Part shown: piece after piece, positions 1-8,302 of the stretch
Layout of the letters: every line of letters starts with the position of its first letter
Position numbering within the stretch: the first letter of the stretch is position 1
Source: Aquaticitalea lipolytica
GTDB lineage: Bacteria; Bacteroidota; Bacteroidia; Flavobacteriales; Flavobacteriaceae
Assembly (NCBI RefSeq): GCF_014641635.1
Contig: NZ_BMIC01000001.1
Location: forward strand, 1,122,641-1,186,640
Reading direction: 5' to 3'
DNA length: 64,000 nucleotides
Made by a program: the position numbers and the translations under genes
Notes under the pieces: model-generated
Seen by the model: only the letters and a program-made list of their open reading frames with translations
What the model was told of the DNA's origin: nothing
The model's database searches: none

Positions 1-125
1 CCTAAAGCAGTAATTAGTAAGTAGGCTCTGTTCCAATTGAAAAAGGTTTCTTTTTTTAAAAACACATCATAGATGAGCAAAAAGAATAATTGAAACGCAA
101 TGGTTTGTAGAATATAGTATAACAT
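1..125 (-). CDS. M56 family (BlaR1/MecR1-like) membrane peptidase, 5' part only
   Basis: Only the first 41 codons lie in the window; the gene runs off the left edge. The ATG (125-123) follows the BlaI-like stop with one base between (TAA-G-ATG), so the two are probably translationally coupled. The peptide starts with a hydrophobic helix (MLYYILQTIAFQLFFLL) followed by FLKKETFFNWNRAYLL, which is the usual opening of Bacteroidota M56 peptidases (first membrane helix, then a FxxWNRxYLL segment). In this family the membrane protein senses a signal and inactivates the BlaI repressor by proteolysis. The catalytic HExxH lies outside the window, so the function rests on this opening and on the BlaI neighbour. 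Confidence 0.8.
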   Translation of the reverse strand, partial: MLYYILQTIAFQLFFLLIYDVFLKKETFFNWNRAYLLITAL

Positions 126-126
126 C

Positions 127-489
127 TTATTCTTGTTTTTTGTTAACCTCTTTAAGTACTGATTCTAATTCTTGAAGATTAATATCATTTTTCTTCACAA
201 AAAATGACACCATACTTTTAAAAGACCCTTGAAAATAGTTATCTACCAAAGAGTTTATACTTTGGTTACTATATTCATGTTTTTGTAATACAGGAAAATA
301 CAAATGGCCTTTACCTTCTTTCTCATAATTAACAAACCCTTTGCTTTCTAATATTCTAACAATAGTAGACACAGTATTATAAGCAGGTTTAGGCTCTGGT
401 AATTCATCAATAATTGCTTTTACATTGGCTCTTTCTAGTTGCCAAAGTACTTGCATAATTTCTTCTTCTGCCTTTGTTAATTGTTTCAT
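127..489 (-). CDS. BlaI/MecI/CopY family winged-helix repressor
   Basis: A 120-aa protein of the usual BlaI length. Residues 1-75 form the winged helix (MKQLTKAEEEIMQVLW, then AYNTVSTIVRILESKGFV as recognition helix and EGKGHLYFPV as wing); the rest is the dimerisation and cleavage region. Such repressors bind a dyad at their own promoter and are inactivated by the partner M56 peptidase, here encoded immediately downstream. A perfect 34-bp palindrome upstream (527-560) is the obvious operator and is shared with the divergent DUF456 gene. In Bacteroidota many such pairs have no link to beta-lactamases, and no beta-lactamase gene is seen here, so the regulated process is unknown. Confidence 0.92.
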   Translation of the reverse strand: MKQLTKAEEEIMQVLWQLERANVKAIIDELPEPKPAYNTVSTIVRILESKGFVNYEKEGKGHLYFPVLQKHEYSNQSINSLVDNYFQGSFKSMVSFFVKKNDINLQELESVLKEVNKKQE

Positions 490-526
490 GAGATATTAAT
501 TTTAATTTCTTTTGAATTGCTAATAT

Positions 527-560
527 AACTAAAAAATTAGTTTAAACTAATTTTTTAGTT
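527..560. promoter_or_regulatory. Perfect 34-bp palindromic operator between blaI-like and DUF456 genes
   Basis: Positions 527-560 equal their own reverse complement. Each arm holds an ACTAA-N4-TTAGT dyad (528-541 and 546-559), so the site could take two repressor dimers side by side. It lies 38 bp upstream of the blaI-like ATG and 58 bp upstream of the DUF456 ATG. The likely ligand is the BlaI-like repressor; this is inferred from position and symmetry. Confidence 0.8.
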
Positions 561-618
561 CAAAAATGTAACAATTATCTTAAGAACACGTCTTATAATT
601 AGATTTTTAAATACTTAA

Positions 619-1116
619 ATGGATATTTTTTTAATTATTGTTGCTGCTATTTTCATGATTATAGGAATTTTAGGCAGCTTCTTACCTATACTTCCTGGAC
701 CACTAACAAGTTGGCTAGGATTATTAATTTTTCATTGTACAGATGCTGTACCAATGAATTGGACTTTCTTAATCATAACTCTAGTTATAGCCATTTTTAT
801 ATGGTTTTTAGATTATATAATTCCTGCAATGGGAACCAAAAAGTTTGGTGGCAGCAGAGCTGGTATGATAGGCACTTCTGTTGGATTAATTGTTGGACTA
901 ATTGCGCCTATACCATTTGGAATAATTATAGGTCCTTTTATTGGTGCTTTAATTGGAGAACTTATAAATAAAAGTGAGTTTGATAAAGCTGTAAAAGCTG
1001 CTTTTGGTTCTTTTTTAGGTTTTATTGCATCAACCTTTATAAAGTTTATTGTGACAATAATATACTTAGGTTTTTTTATAGCAAAACTTGTAGAGTATAA
1101 AGACTTACTTTTTTAA
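619..1116 (+). CDS. DUF456 family integral membrane protein
   Basis: A 165-aa protein, almost entirely hydrophobic, with four or five membrane helices and the family's glycine-rich pattern (GILGSFLPILPGPLTSWLGLL near residues 17-37, then a G-rich repeat GTSVGLIVGLIAPIPFGIIIGPFIGALIGEL around 95-125, quoted here only as a region). It matches DUF456 in length and motif. The molecular function is unknown. It is divergent from the blaI-like gene and its upstream region includes the 34-bp palindrome, so it may be under BlaI control. A clear terminator follows. The other reading frame overlapping it at 711-971 is a shadow. Confidence 0.85.
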   Translation: MDIFLIIVAAIFMIIGILGSFLPILPGPLTSWLGLLIFHCTDAVPMNWTFLIITLVIAIFIWFLDYIIPAMGTKKFGGSRAGMIGTSVGLIVGLIAPIPFGIIIGPFIGALIGELINKSEFDKAVKAAFGSFLGFIASTFIKFIVTIIYLGFFIAKLVEYKDLLF

Positions 1117-1122
1117 AAAATA

Positions 1123-1169
1123 AAACCTAACAACTTCATAGTGTGAATTTGTTAGGTTTATTCTTTTTT
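1123..1169 (+). terminator. Rho-independent terminator after the DUF456 gene
   Basis: An 11-bp stem (1123-1133 with 1149-1159) around a loop that can pair further (TTCA/TGAA), followed by a T-rich run to 1169. It lies 7 bp past the stop codon. Confidence 0.85.
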
Positions 1170-1263
1170 TGCTATTAATTCAACAAATAAACTAGAGGGA
1201 TTAATTAAACTTTGTTGACAATTCAAATATATATAACGTAAATAACTTTTATACGTGGGAAAA

Positions 1264-1290
1264 CCGTAAACATGTTACGGAAAAACCGTA
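1264..1290. repeat. Two overlapping palindromes, CCGTAA-N5-TTACGG and TACGG-N5-CCGTA
   Basis: CCGTAA (1264-1269) pairs with TTACGG (1275-1280), and TACGG (1276-1280) also pairs with CCGTA (1286-1290). The same right arm is shared, so two alternative hairpins are possible. They lie 70 bp beyond the 3' end of the NarL-type regulator gene on the minus strand; a second hairpin (1325-1332 with 1340-1347) is closer to that gene. Either could serve as a weak terminator, or the site could be a protein-binding dyad. Confidence 0.45.
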
Positions 1291-1360
1291 GTTTTCAAGT
1301 ATATCAATGGTTTTGAAAGATTTTAAAATGCATAAAAAATGCATTTTATCGGTATTTTTT

Positions 1361-2032
1361 TTATAAAAAGCCTTTTTTTCGAGCTTCAAAGATTAAAGTT
1401 TCATCTTTTCCGTCTTCAATAGAGAATAACAACTTCATTTGTTTCTTCCTTTTTTCTATCGAACTCATAGACAAGTCGATATATTCAGTAAGGCTTTTTG
1501 TTTTTATACCTTGTGAAAGTAAGTGCAATATTTTTCTATTTATATCATCAATATGAATATCGCTAGTAACTAGTTTGTTTAAAAAGATACTAACTGTACT
1601 ACTATAATATGGAGGTGATACAAGAATATGCTGAAAAGCTTCGGCTAACTCACTAGAAGTTAAATCACTTTTAATTAAAAACCCATCAGGATCTACGTTT
1701 TTAATAATGTTGTGAATACGATAAGACTCATTAAACATTGTTAGAATAATAATCTTTGCATTTGGAAGAATTTTTTTGGCTATAACACCTAAATCTTCAC
1801 CTGAAGTAATTTTACCATCTTTAGAACCTGGAAGCCTTATATCAAAAAACAATACATCATAAGGTACATCTTGGGCAGACTTTTGCATTAATAAGTTTGC
1901 CGTATCACAATCATTGGCTGTATCAATAATAAGGGTTTGATCTTCGTTTTTAGTTGCCATTAATGTATTTTGATAACCTTCAATAATTATTGGATGATCA
2001 TCTACCATTAATATTTTTATGACTTGACTCAT
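1361..2032 (-). CDS. NarL/LuxR-type response regulator
   Basis: A 223-aa protein. The receiver domain (about 5-135) has the acidic pair D11/D12 and phospho-acceptor D64 in LFFDIRLPG, with a short insertion after it (SKDGKITSGED). The C-terminal part (about 155-220) has a LuxR-like helix-turn-helix pattern (DINRKILHLLSQGIKTK, then SLTEYIDLSMSSIEKRKKQM), though more divergent than textbook LuxR domains. It lies 3 bp downstream of the gene for its sensor kinase, so the two form an operon. Expected role: DNA-binding output of that kinase. The target genes are not shown by the sequence. Confidence 0.9.
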   Translation of the reverse strand: MSQVIKILMVDDHPIIIEGYQNTLMATKNEDQTLIIDTANDCDTANLLMQKSAQDVPYDVLFFDIRLPGSKDGKITSGEDLGVIAKKILPNAKIIILTMFNESYRIHNIIKNVDPDGFLIKSDLTSSELAEAFQHILVSPPYYSSTVSIFLNKLVTSDIHIDDINRKILHLLSQGIKTKSLTEYIDLSMSSIEKRKKQMKLLFSIEDGKDETLIFEARKKGFL

Positions 2033-2035
2033 ATG

Positions 2036-4072
2036 CTACTTAATTGTATATGGTATATCTATTGTTATTGTTGTGCCTTTATCAATTACAGAATCATAAC
2101 TTACTATTCCACCAACTTCATCAACTCTAGAATGGATGTTTTTAAGACCAATTCCTTTTTTACTTTTATTAATTACAAACCCTTTTCCATCGTCAGAAAT
2201 TGATAAGCAAATTACATCATTTTTTAGTTGAAAACTAATTTTTATAAGAGAGGCTTCGGCATGTTTATAAATATTTTGCATAGTCTCTTGTAAAATTCTG
2301 TAAATGTGAATTTTAGTTTTATTAGAAACATTTTCCCAGTTAATATCATCGCTATGATAAAAATCGTATTTTAATTGATATGCTTGAGTTTGTGTACTAA
2401 TAAGTGTATCTATAATATCGACAAATCCTGAACCAGAAACAAAATCTGTGTTTAAATCGTGAGATATTTTACGAATATCTTGCTCAATGTTTTTTAAGTC
2501 ATTTATATACTGTGAGCGTGATTTAATCCCTTCTGGTCCTTCCTTAAAATTAAAACTATCTAGACTCAACCTTGTTCCAAATAAACGCCCTAGAATTCCA
2601 TCATGCAACTCTTCTGAAATCCTTTTTTTCTCTTGAGCTCTAGCCTCATCTACTTTGTCTTGCTGAGATAACATTAAGTTATAAATTTCTTCATTTGCTT
2701 TTTGCTGATCTTGCTCAAATCTTAATTCTTTGTTTTTTGCTCTTTGGGTAACAATTACATATAAAAAGAAAATAGCTATAATTAAAACGATTGACACCAT
2801 TAACAACCAGAAACGTTCTCTTGCAATGCGTTCGTTTTCTTGTTCTATTTGATCGGTTTCAAATTGCACTCTAGCAAATTTGTTTCTTATTCCTCTTTCA
2901 TGGTTTAATAAACTATCACTTAATTTTATATGCTCTTCGAAATATTTTTTTCCTTCTTCTCCTGGTTTTAATTGTGCGAGTAAAGCCATTGACTCCAATA
3001 AAATATCGTTTGATGAAGTTTCCTTAGCCAATTGATAAGACTCCTCTGAATATTGCAAAGCATTATCAATCTTGTTTTGAGCTTTGTAAAATTTTGATAA
3101 ATCAATTGTTACGGCTAGCTTAGTAATTGGGTCTTCAAGACTATCGCTTATTTTATAAGCTCTTTTGAGCATTTTCTCCATGTTTACATAATCCTTTTCA
3201 CCAGCTTCAAATCTTGTGAAAGCAATATTATCAAGTATTAATGGATAAAATGTTGGGTCTATCTCAAATAGCTTTTCTTGTTTAAGTAAACTTGTATAGA
3301 GTTCTAAAGCCTTAGTGTAATTTCCTTTTTTTCTGAATACAAAAGCCTGATTATGAATAGATAAATTTTTATTATAAAACCCATCATCCATTTTATCAGC
3401 AATATTTTGTGCTTTTTGATTGTATTCTATAGATTCATCATATCGTTTTAATTCTAGAGAAACTATAGCTAGTATATTTAAAAGGTTCCATGATTTTTTA
3501 AAATTTGACTCGTTTTTTGGTTGATTTTCCAGTAATGCTAATCCTTGTATAGCATTTTCTTCGCTACCTAAATAATCTTTTTCAACTTGTAGTATATCTG
3601 ATAAATTTTGTAAAATATCTATTTGATTTGGCACTTTTCCGAGCTTATCATAGATTTTAATAGCATTCGATAAATAAAAATAAGCACTATCATTTTGTAC
3701 TCTACTTTGATAATAATACCATCCTAAATTTTGGTTTGACAATCCAATTTCTGAAGAATCATTTAGCTTAACAGCTAATTTCAAGTTTTCGAAATTCATT
3801 TCTCTAAACTTCTTATAATCTCCACTATACAGTAAAACAGTAGACAAAACTCTATTACTTTTTAAAATAATTGAATCAATTTTAGTACGTTTTGAAAGTT
3901 TTACTGCTTGTTTTGCATATTTATATCTAACATCTAATTCCTTAGTATTGTCATTACCAAGTTTTCTTAATTCAATAATGCTATCATATTCTTGAAACTT
4001 AAACGCCTTTTGTGCACTTAAAAAGGGCTTATTAACAAAAAAAATGAATATTAGAAAATAAAGTCTGAACAC
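2036..4072 (-). CDS. TPR-containing sensor histidine kinase (HisKA_3 type)
   Basis: A 678-aa protein. There is a signal peptide at 1-20 (ending FLSAQ), a periplasmic helical region with tetratricopeptide-like repeats (about 45-400), one membrane helix (about 421-442), a coiled-coil linker, a HisKA_3 dimerisation domain with H490 in ISEELHDGILG, and a HATPase domain (about 580-676, ending with DDGKGF and GIGLKNIHSRV). This is the usual Bacteroidota TPR-kinase layout partnered with LuxR-type regulators, matching the gene just downstream. The periplasmic TPR part probably senses a protein or envelope signal; the ligand is unknown. Confidence 0.93.
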   Translation of the reverse strand: MFRLYFLIFIFFVNKPFLSAQKAFKFQEYDSIIELRKLGNDNTKELDVRYKYAKQAVKLSKRTKIDSIILKSNRVLSTVLLYSGDYKKFREMNFENLKLAVKLNDSSEIGLSNQNLGWYYYQSRVQNDSAYFYLSNAIKIYDKLGKVPNQIDILQNLSDILQVEKDYLGSEENAIQGLALLENQPKNESNFKKSWNLLNILAIVSLELKRYDESIEYNQKAQNIADKMDDGFYNKNLSIHNQAFVFRKKGNYTKALELYTSLLKQEKLFEIDPTFYPLILDNIAFTRFEAGEKDYVNMEKMLKRAYKISDSLEDPITKLAVTIDLSKFYKAQNKIDNALQYSEESYQLAKETSSNDILLESMALLAQLKPGEEGKKYFEEHIKLSDSLLNHERGIRNKFARVQFETDQIEQENERIARERFWLLMVSIVLIIAIFFLYVIVTQRAKNKELRFEQDQQKANEEIYNLMLSQQDKVDEARAQEKKRISEELHDGILGRLFGTRLSLDSFNFKEGPEGIKSRSQYINDLKNIEQDIRKISHDLNTDFVSGSGFVDIIDTLISTQTQAYQLKYDFYHSDDINWENVSNKTKIHIYRILQETMQNIYKHAEASLIKISFQLKNDVICLSISDDGKGFVINKSKKGIGLKNIHSRVDEVGGIVSYDSVIDKGTTITIDIPYTIK

Positions 4073-4162
4073 GCCTTTGTGATTAATTAAGTGTTATCAA
4101 ATTTAGAATAAAATTTTTAATGAATTTGATTATTCTTCGATTGAGTTCATTATGCAAAAAAC

Positions 4163-4195
4163 AAAAAGCCCTTATCAAAAAAGATAAGAGCTTTT
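4163..4195 (-). terminator. Terminator after the 55-aa secreted-peptide gene
   Basis: A 10-bp stem with one mismatch (4167-4176 with 4183-4192), extended by an A/T pair run, followed on the minus strand by a T-rich stretch. It lies just beyond the small open reading frame ending at 4217, which supports that frame being a real transcript. Confidence 0.75.
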
Positions 4196-4216
4196 AAATT
4201 TATTATACCTGGTTTA

Positions 4217-4384
4217 TTATCCTTGTGTTGGAATCAAAACATCCTTTTTTGAATGAGCTAATAAATCGTAATGAGTTTTTGTTGATTTATAAGTATTAGC
4301 TTCGTCATTTGTTGGTGTTTTATCTGATTGGCTTGATACTGATAAAAATAAAGCTAGTAATAAAGTAATTTTTAAAGTTTTCAT
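4217..4384 (-). CDS. Small secreted or lipoprotein-like peptide, 55 aa
   Basis: An open frame of 55 codons starting ATG at 4384. Residues 1-18 are a good signal peptide (MKTLKITLLLALFLSVSS), followed by a short polar tail rich in T, K, D and N, ending in DVLIPTQG. There is no cysteine for lipidation. It has its own hairpin terminator (4163-4195) and lies in an otherwise empty 820-bp gap, with duplicated sequence elements upstream (4439-4565). I do not recognise the family. The signal peptide, the terminator and the even spread of codons favour a real gene; it could be an exported peptide or a small surface protein. Confidence 0.6.
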   Translation of the reverse strand: MKTLKITLLLALFLSVSSQSDKTPTNDEANTYKSTKTHYDLLAHSKKDVLIPTQG

Positions 4385-4438
4385 CGTTATTAAATTTAGG
4401 GGTCTATATTAGTTTTTTTGTTAATTAATAATTACAGA

Positions 4439-4565
4439 GCATTAAAAAATGCCGTTCGAGGGAAGAATGGATTATTAATTTTTTAAGCACAAAAAATGCT
4501 AAATACTATATTTAAAAAACGAGGGAAATTTATAGGCTTTAATAAAAACCTAATAGAATGGATTA
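4439..4565. repeat. Degenerate duplicated element upstream of the small peptide gene
   Basis: Several words occur twice: palindromic gcattaaaaaatgc (4439-4452) and agcacaaaaaatgct (4486-4500); CGAGGGAA at 4457-4464 and 4520-4527; AGAATGGATTA at 4464-4474 and 4555-4565. The order palindrome then CGAGGGAA is kept in both copies with different spacing. This may be a duplicated regulatory region or a decayed repeat. Confidence 0.5.
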
Positions 4566-4645
4566 AAAATTACCTAATTAAGTGATTTTAGGGGCTTAAG
4601 AAGGACTGCTAATGTATGTTAAAAAGAATTAAAAAAAGAAATAAA

Positions 4646-4678
4646 ATCGATAAAGTGTTAATTTTCATCGATAAAGTG
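4646..4678. repeat. 12-bp direct repeat ATCGATAAAGTG, 21 bp apart
   Basis: ATCGATAAAGTG occurs at 4646-4657 and again at 4667-4678. The start-to-start spacing is 21 bp, two helical turns, as for tandem binding sites on one DNA face. It lies in the intergenic region downstream of the surface-protein operon, and no gene start is close on the plus strand. Function unknown. Confidence 0.5.
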
Positions 4679-4811
4679 ATATTTAAATTGTTAATATTAT
4701 TAAATACCCATCTTCATGAACATCACTTTTATTTTTTGAACTATAAAATTTCTTTTTAATCTTTTCATTTAAAAGAGAAAGCAGGAATAACTGTTATCTC
4801 TTTTTATCTAA

Positions 4812-4848
4812 TAAAAAAGCATCCCATCCTTAAATTTAGATAGGATGC
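4812..4848 (-). terminator. Terminator of the surface-protein operon
   Basis: GCATCC (4819-4824) pairs with GGATGC (4843-4848) with extra pairing inside, followed on the minus strand by a run of T (complement of 4813-4818). It lies about 45 bp past the last gene of the operon that ends at 4894. Confidence 0.75.
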
Positions 4849-4893
4849 ATAAAACTCAATGAAATAAAAATTTGCTATTAATTATTTGGGTTT

Positions 4894-6318
4894 TTATTTT
4901 AATAGTACGCTTAATTTTGTAATAAGTGTATTTCCCGAATTGGTTTGATTTTCTACCCAAACCTCAACATAATCATCTACTGCCATATAAACAGGCCCAA
5001 TAATTGTAAAATTTCCAATATCGTTATTTGGGAAACGTCTCTCAGCCGAAATTGAAGGAAGCTGTACTCCATTCTTATATACATAATAGGTAAAAATACG
5101 ATTACCACCACTACTATGATCTATAGTACCTGTACAAATTATTTCGAAGTTTCTTGGTTTTGATCCTTTGTATGTTAATCTATTATTTGAAGATTCTATT
5201 CTAAATAAGTTTGTAGAAGTAGTAGTACCTGCAATTTTTGATGGAATATTTGAAGCAACAAATGTTGTATTTGTAGCATTTCCATTCATATTATAATATC
5301 CAATGGCAACATCATCACTCTCTCTAGGGATTCCTGGGCAGTTAACTGTCCAGTTTTTACTAAAATTAAATCCTGTGTATGAGCCTACTGTATATCTATT
5401 AATAAACTGTGTGCTAGTTCCACTAAAACTTGTACCTGTTAAGACACCAATATTAACTGTTGGGTTGCTACTTACATTAATTCCAACATTAGCACCATTA
5501 ACTTTAGAAAAACCACCTTGTTTTTCAATAAATTCAAACGTTCCAGTAAATGTCTCATAAGTTCCAGAATTATTGGCCTGCCAACCTAAATTACTCATAA
5601 GTAAATCTGTAATATTATTATACGTAATACCATTAGTATTTCCAGAATATTGAATCACACTTAAAAACACTAATCCAAAACCACTAATAGTTCCAACTGA
5701 TCCTGAATTTGCAACTATTGAGTCTCTAAAAATTAAATTTTGTGTATTTGCTCCAGATAAATTAAATACTGTACCTCCAGGAGCTGTTAAGGTTAAATTT
5801 CTAATACTTCCACCTGTTGCGCCTGTAAAAATAGCTCCTCCAACTCTAACAAGAATATCTTCATTAGTATCTAACCCTATAATGTAAGCGTTATTTAACT
5901 CAATAGGTTGTGCTAATGTTATTGTTCCATTTATTTCGTATAATGTATTTGAAGTAAGCAGATACCTTGTGCCTCCACCTGCTGCAAGTTCAGCACTTAA
6001 ATCTGCTGCAGACTTTATAAGCTTATAATTGTTTCTTACTACAGAATCAATTTTAGTCCAAACACTTACCTTGTAAAAATAAAATGCGTTTTCGGTAATA
6101 TCATAAACTAAAAGTCCGTTAGCTGGTGTTGCAATAGCAACACGTTGAGCAGTAGTCATTCTTGGTGCCAACATTCCTTTATTGGTAGAACTTACGTCCA
6201 TCATAGAAGAGGCGTCTGGTGTAATTGTACCTACACCTACTTGAGCATAAGTGCTAGCACTTATTAATAATGCAGCTATGCATTTAAAGATGATTTGATT
6301 TAATTTAGTTGTTTTCAT
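4894..6318 (-). CDS. Secreted surface protein with GVGT-TPD N-terminal motif
   Basis: A 474-aa protein. The signal peptide is at 1-25 (ending STYAQ). Mature start VGVGTITPDASSMMDV, then KGMLAPRMTTAQRVAIATPANGLLVYD, is the opening found in many Bacteroidota surface or phage-tail-like proteins. Residues about 95-260 look like short beta-helix rungs (repeated hydrophobic-N/T-G patterns), and the C-terminal 130 residues look like a beta-sandwich. I see no T9SS sorting domain. The start is 3 bp after the stop of the upstream T9SS protein, so they are cotranscribed. Role inferred: exported adhesin-like or structural surface protein. It is not evidence of a prophage by itself. Confidence 0.75.
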   Translation of the reverse strand: MKTTKLNQIIFKCIAALLISASTYAQVGVGTITPDASSMMDVSSTNKGMLAPRMTTAQRVAIATPANGLLVYDITENAFYFYKVSVWTKIDSVVRNNYKLIKSAADLSAELAAGGGTRYLLTSNTLYEINGTITLAQPIELNNAYIIGLDTNEDILVRVGGAIFTGATGGSIRNLTLTAPGGTVFNLSGANTQNLIFRDSIVANSGSVGTISGFGLVFLSVIQYSGNTNGITYNNITDLLMSNLGWQANNSGTYETFTGTFEFIEKQGGFSKVNGANVGINVSSNPTVNIGVLTGTSFSGTSTQFINRYTVGSYTGFNFSKNWTVNCPGIPRESDDVAIGYYNMNGNATNTTFVASNIPSKIAGTTTSTNLFRIESSNNRLTYKGSKPRNFEIICTGTIDHSSGGNRIFTYYVYKNGVQLPSISAERRFPNNDIGNFTIIGPVYMAVDDYVEVWVENQTNSGNTLITKLSVLLK

Positions 6319-6320
6319 AA

Positions 6321-8273
6321 TTAGTACTTTAAAATTTTTGTAGATTTTTTGCTATTATTTGTGTTTAAAACTATGAGGTAAACCCCATCGCTTTCATTAA
6401 AGGGAATTTCTATTCTATCTTGGTTATTTAAATTATCTTTTATCATTAAAATTTGTTGACCCATAACATTATATATTTCAACATTATTCAACTCAATATT
6501 TTTTATATTAGCTATAACTATGTTGTTTAACCCATCATAAAAAACATTAACATTCTCTATCGCTGGAGTTGAAACACCCAAGGTTGGTGTTTGAAAAACT
6601 ATTGTATATCTGTCAAAATACTCTCCTATTGGTAAATTAACATTAAATGCAGATTCACTTAAATTATGATAAGTGCCTGAGTAATTATCTTTTAAGTAAA
6701 CTATGTTTGTAAAATTGTTAGTTTCATCTAAAATAATTTTATGGCTTCCAGTTTCAGAAATGGTTACTCCTATTGGAAATTCCATATCATCTACAAAACT
6801 ATTTACACCTTGAATTACATAACGCTTATCATAATTACTTTCAATTATAAAGAACATATCGTCATTTCTATTCCCTGCTATTAATGCATCATAACCTGGA
6901 TTATATCTAGTGTCTGCTAATGATTCAGGCAAAAAGCCTAGCAGTAATTGTCTATGAAAACCTTCAGGATCTTCATAGCCTAATCTTAAATATTGGTCTC
7001 CAGTTGCATCATTTGTACTTCTATAAAAAACTGCATCTCCAGACACTTCTGTTTTAAATACTCTTTGTGAATTATTAAAAGTTATACTTCCAGAACCAAT
7101 TGCATCAATAAAAAATCCTTGGCCAATAGCTACGTACTGAGTTGGAGCTGTTACTGTGCCTGAATTACCAATACCATTAATTAATGGTGAAGCTATTGAT
7201 GGAGGTGTACCTCCTGTAAGGTTTCTAATAGCATAACCACCTAAATAATCTGTTAAATTATGTGACGTTGATCCTCCATCAACCCAAAAATAAAGCGCAT
7301 CAACAACGGTTATGTTATCTGTAATAAACTTAATAGCATCTAAAGCTGATGGATATGGATTACCTAGCAGAGAGTGTTCTCCTAAAGTTATAGGAAATGT
7401 ATAATCTCCATTATTAGGTTCGCCATAAAACACATAATTTTGATTAGCAGTTATGGCATTAGTTCCTTTCATAATATAACCTTCACCTGGATATATTAAG
7501 CTGTTTTCATCTAAGTTTATCCAATCTGAATAAGAGCCACTACCTCTTGAGTATTTATATAACCATTGTGTGTTAATTGTTAATGATGTAATTACATTAT
7601 TACCTCCATCTAAAATGGAAGGCAAACCATTATATGGAGAAACAGAATTAAATAAAATTTGCGTTGGATTAAAAGGGTTTATAGCCGAATCTGTACCATC
7701 AAATTTGCCTCCTAAAAGTGAAAAACTCCCTGAATTGCTTATTGGAGATGACCAATAGTTGTATTGATATGCCGAGCTATAACCTTGTTGATCTAAAATA
7801 AGCTTTCCAGATACAATGGAGTTAGAATTTACTCCTGTATGAGATTGAATAAGTTGTGCTTCTCCTAAAAGCCTTAAATCTCCACTTATAAAGTTTATAG
7901 AGTTAGCAACATTTAACTCAAAATTATCAGCAACCGAAACGCCTTTTATACCAACAGTAGTAATATCAATTTGTAAATTATACAAATTGATATTATTTGT
8001 AGTTCCAGAAATTGTCACCACGTTATTTGTTGCACTTTTAAAGTAGGTTGTGCCAGAAAGTGCTAAAGTAACTCCATTATTAACAAAGTTATTGTTTAAA
8101 TAGAGGTTTCCATTAGAGTTATGAATCCCTGTGGTTTTATTAGTGTATTCATTTTCAAAATAAACATTTGTTGAAGGAGAAATTTGCAAAATGCCTTCAT
8201 TAACAATCTGCGAATTTGCTTTATCAAGTTTTGAAAAAAGAAACACAATTAAGATTAAGTATTTTATTTTCAT
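6321..8273 (-). CDS. T9SS type A sorting-domain surface protein
   Basis: A 650-aa protein. Signal peptide at 1-21 (ending ANSQ). The central part is rich in G, N, S and T with beta-strand patterns, including the YNYWSSPI segment often seen in flavobacterial exported proteins. The last 75 residues form a type A C-terminal sorting domain (NVEIYNVMGQQI ... GVYLIVLNTNNSKKSTKILKY, quoted in part), which directs secretion and anchoring through the type IX system. It starts 29 bp after the receiver gene upstream and is 2 bp from the next surface gene, so it sits in an operon with signalling genes. Substrate or binding activity is unknown. Confidence 0.88.
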   Translation of the reverse strand: MKIKYLILIVFLFSKLDKANSQIVNEGILQISPSTNVYFENEYTNKTTGIHNSNGNLYLNNNFVNNGVTLALSGTTYFKSATNNVVTISGTTNNINLYNLQIDITTVGIKGVSVADNFELNVANSINFISGDLRLLGEAQLIQSHTGVNSNSIVSGKLILDQQGYSSAYQYNYWSSPISNSGSFSLLGGKFDGTDSAINPFNPTQILFNSVSPYNGLPSILDGGNNVITSLTINTQWLYKYSRGSGSYSDWINLDENSLIYPGEGYIMKGTNAITANQNYVFYGEPNNGDYTFPITLGEHSLLGNPYPSALDAIKFITDNITVVDALYFWVDGGSTSHNLTDYLGGYAIRNLTGGTPPSIASPLINGIGNSGTVTAPTQYVAIGQGFFIDAIGSGSITFNNSQRVFKTEVSGDAVFYRSTNDATGDQYLRLGYEDPEGFHRQLLLGFLPESLADTRYNPGYDALIAGNRNDDMFFIIESNYDKRYVIQGVNSFVDDMEFPIGVTISETGSHKIILDETNNFTNIVYLKDNYSGTYHNLSESAFNVNLPIGEYFDRYTIVFQTPTLGVSTPAIENVNVFYDGLNNIVIANIKNIELNNVEIYNVMGQQILMIKDNLNNQDRIEIPFNESDGVYLIVLNTNNSKKSTKILKY

Positions 8274-8302
8274 TAGCTTAGATTTGGTTTATAGTAATCT
8301 GT

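Noticed and set aside
127-489. Beta-lactam resistance locus
   Set aside because: The BlaI/M56 pair is widespread in Bacteroidota without resistance, and no beta-lactamase or PBP gene is in view.
711-971. Open frame overlapping the DUF456 gene
   Set aside because: It is in another frame of a clear membrane protein, with odd composition (many W, Y, N, C) and no supporting context.
1325-1347. Strong terminator for the NarL-type regulator
   Set aside because: The stem is A/T-rich and only 8 bp, with a poor T run; it may still be weakly active, so it is only mentioned with the nearby palindromes.
4894-6318. Prophage tail fibre because of the GVGT-TPD opening
   Set aside because: No other phage genes are nearby; the opening is also common in chromosomal Bacteroidota surface proteins, and there is a signal peptide.
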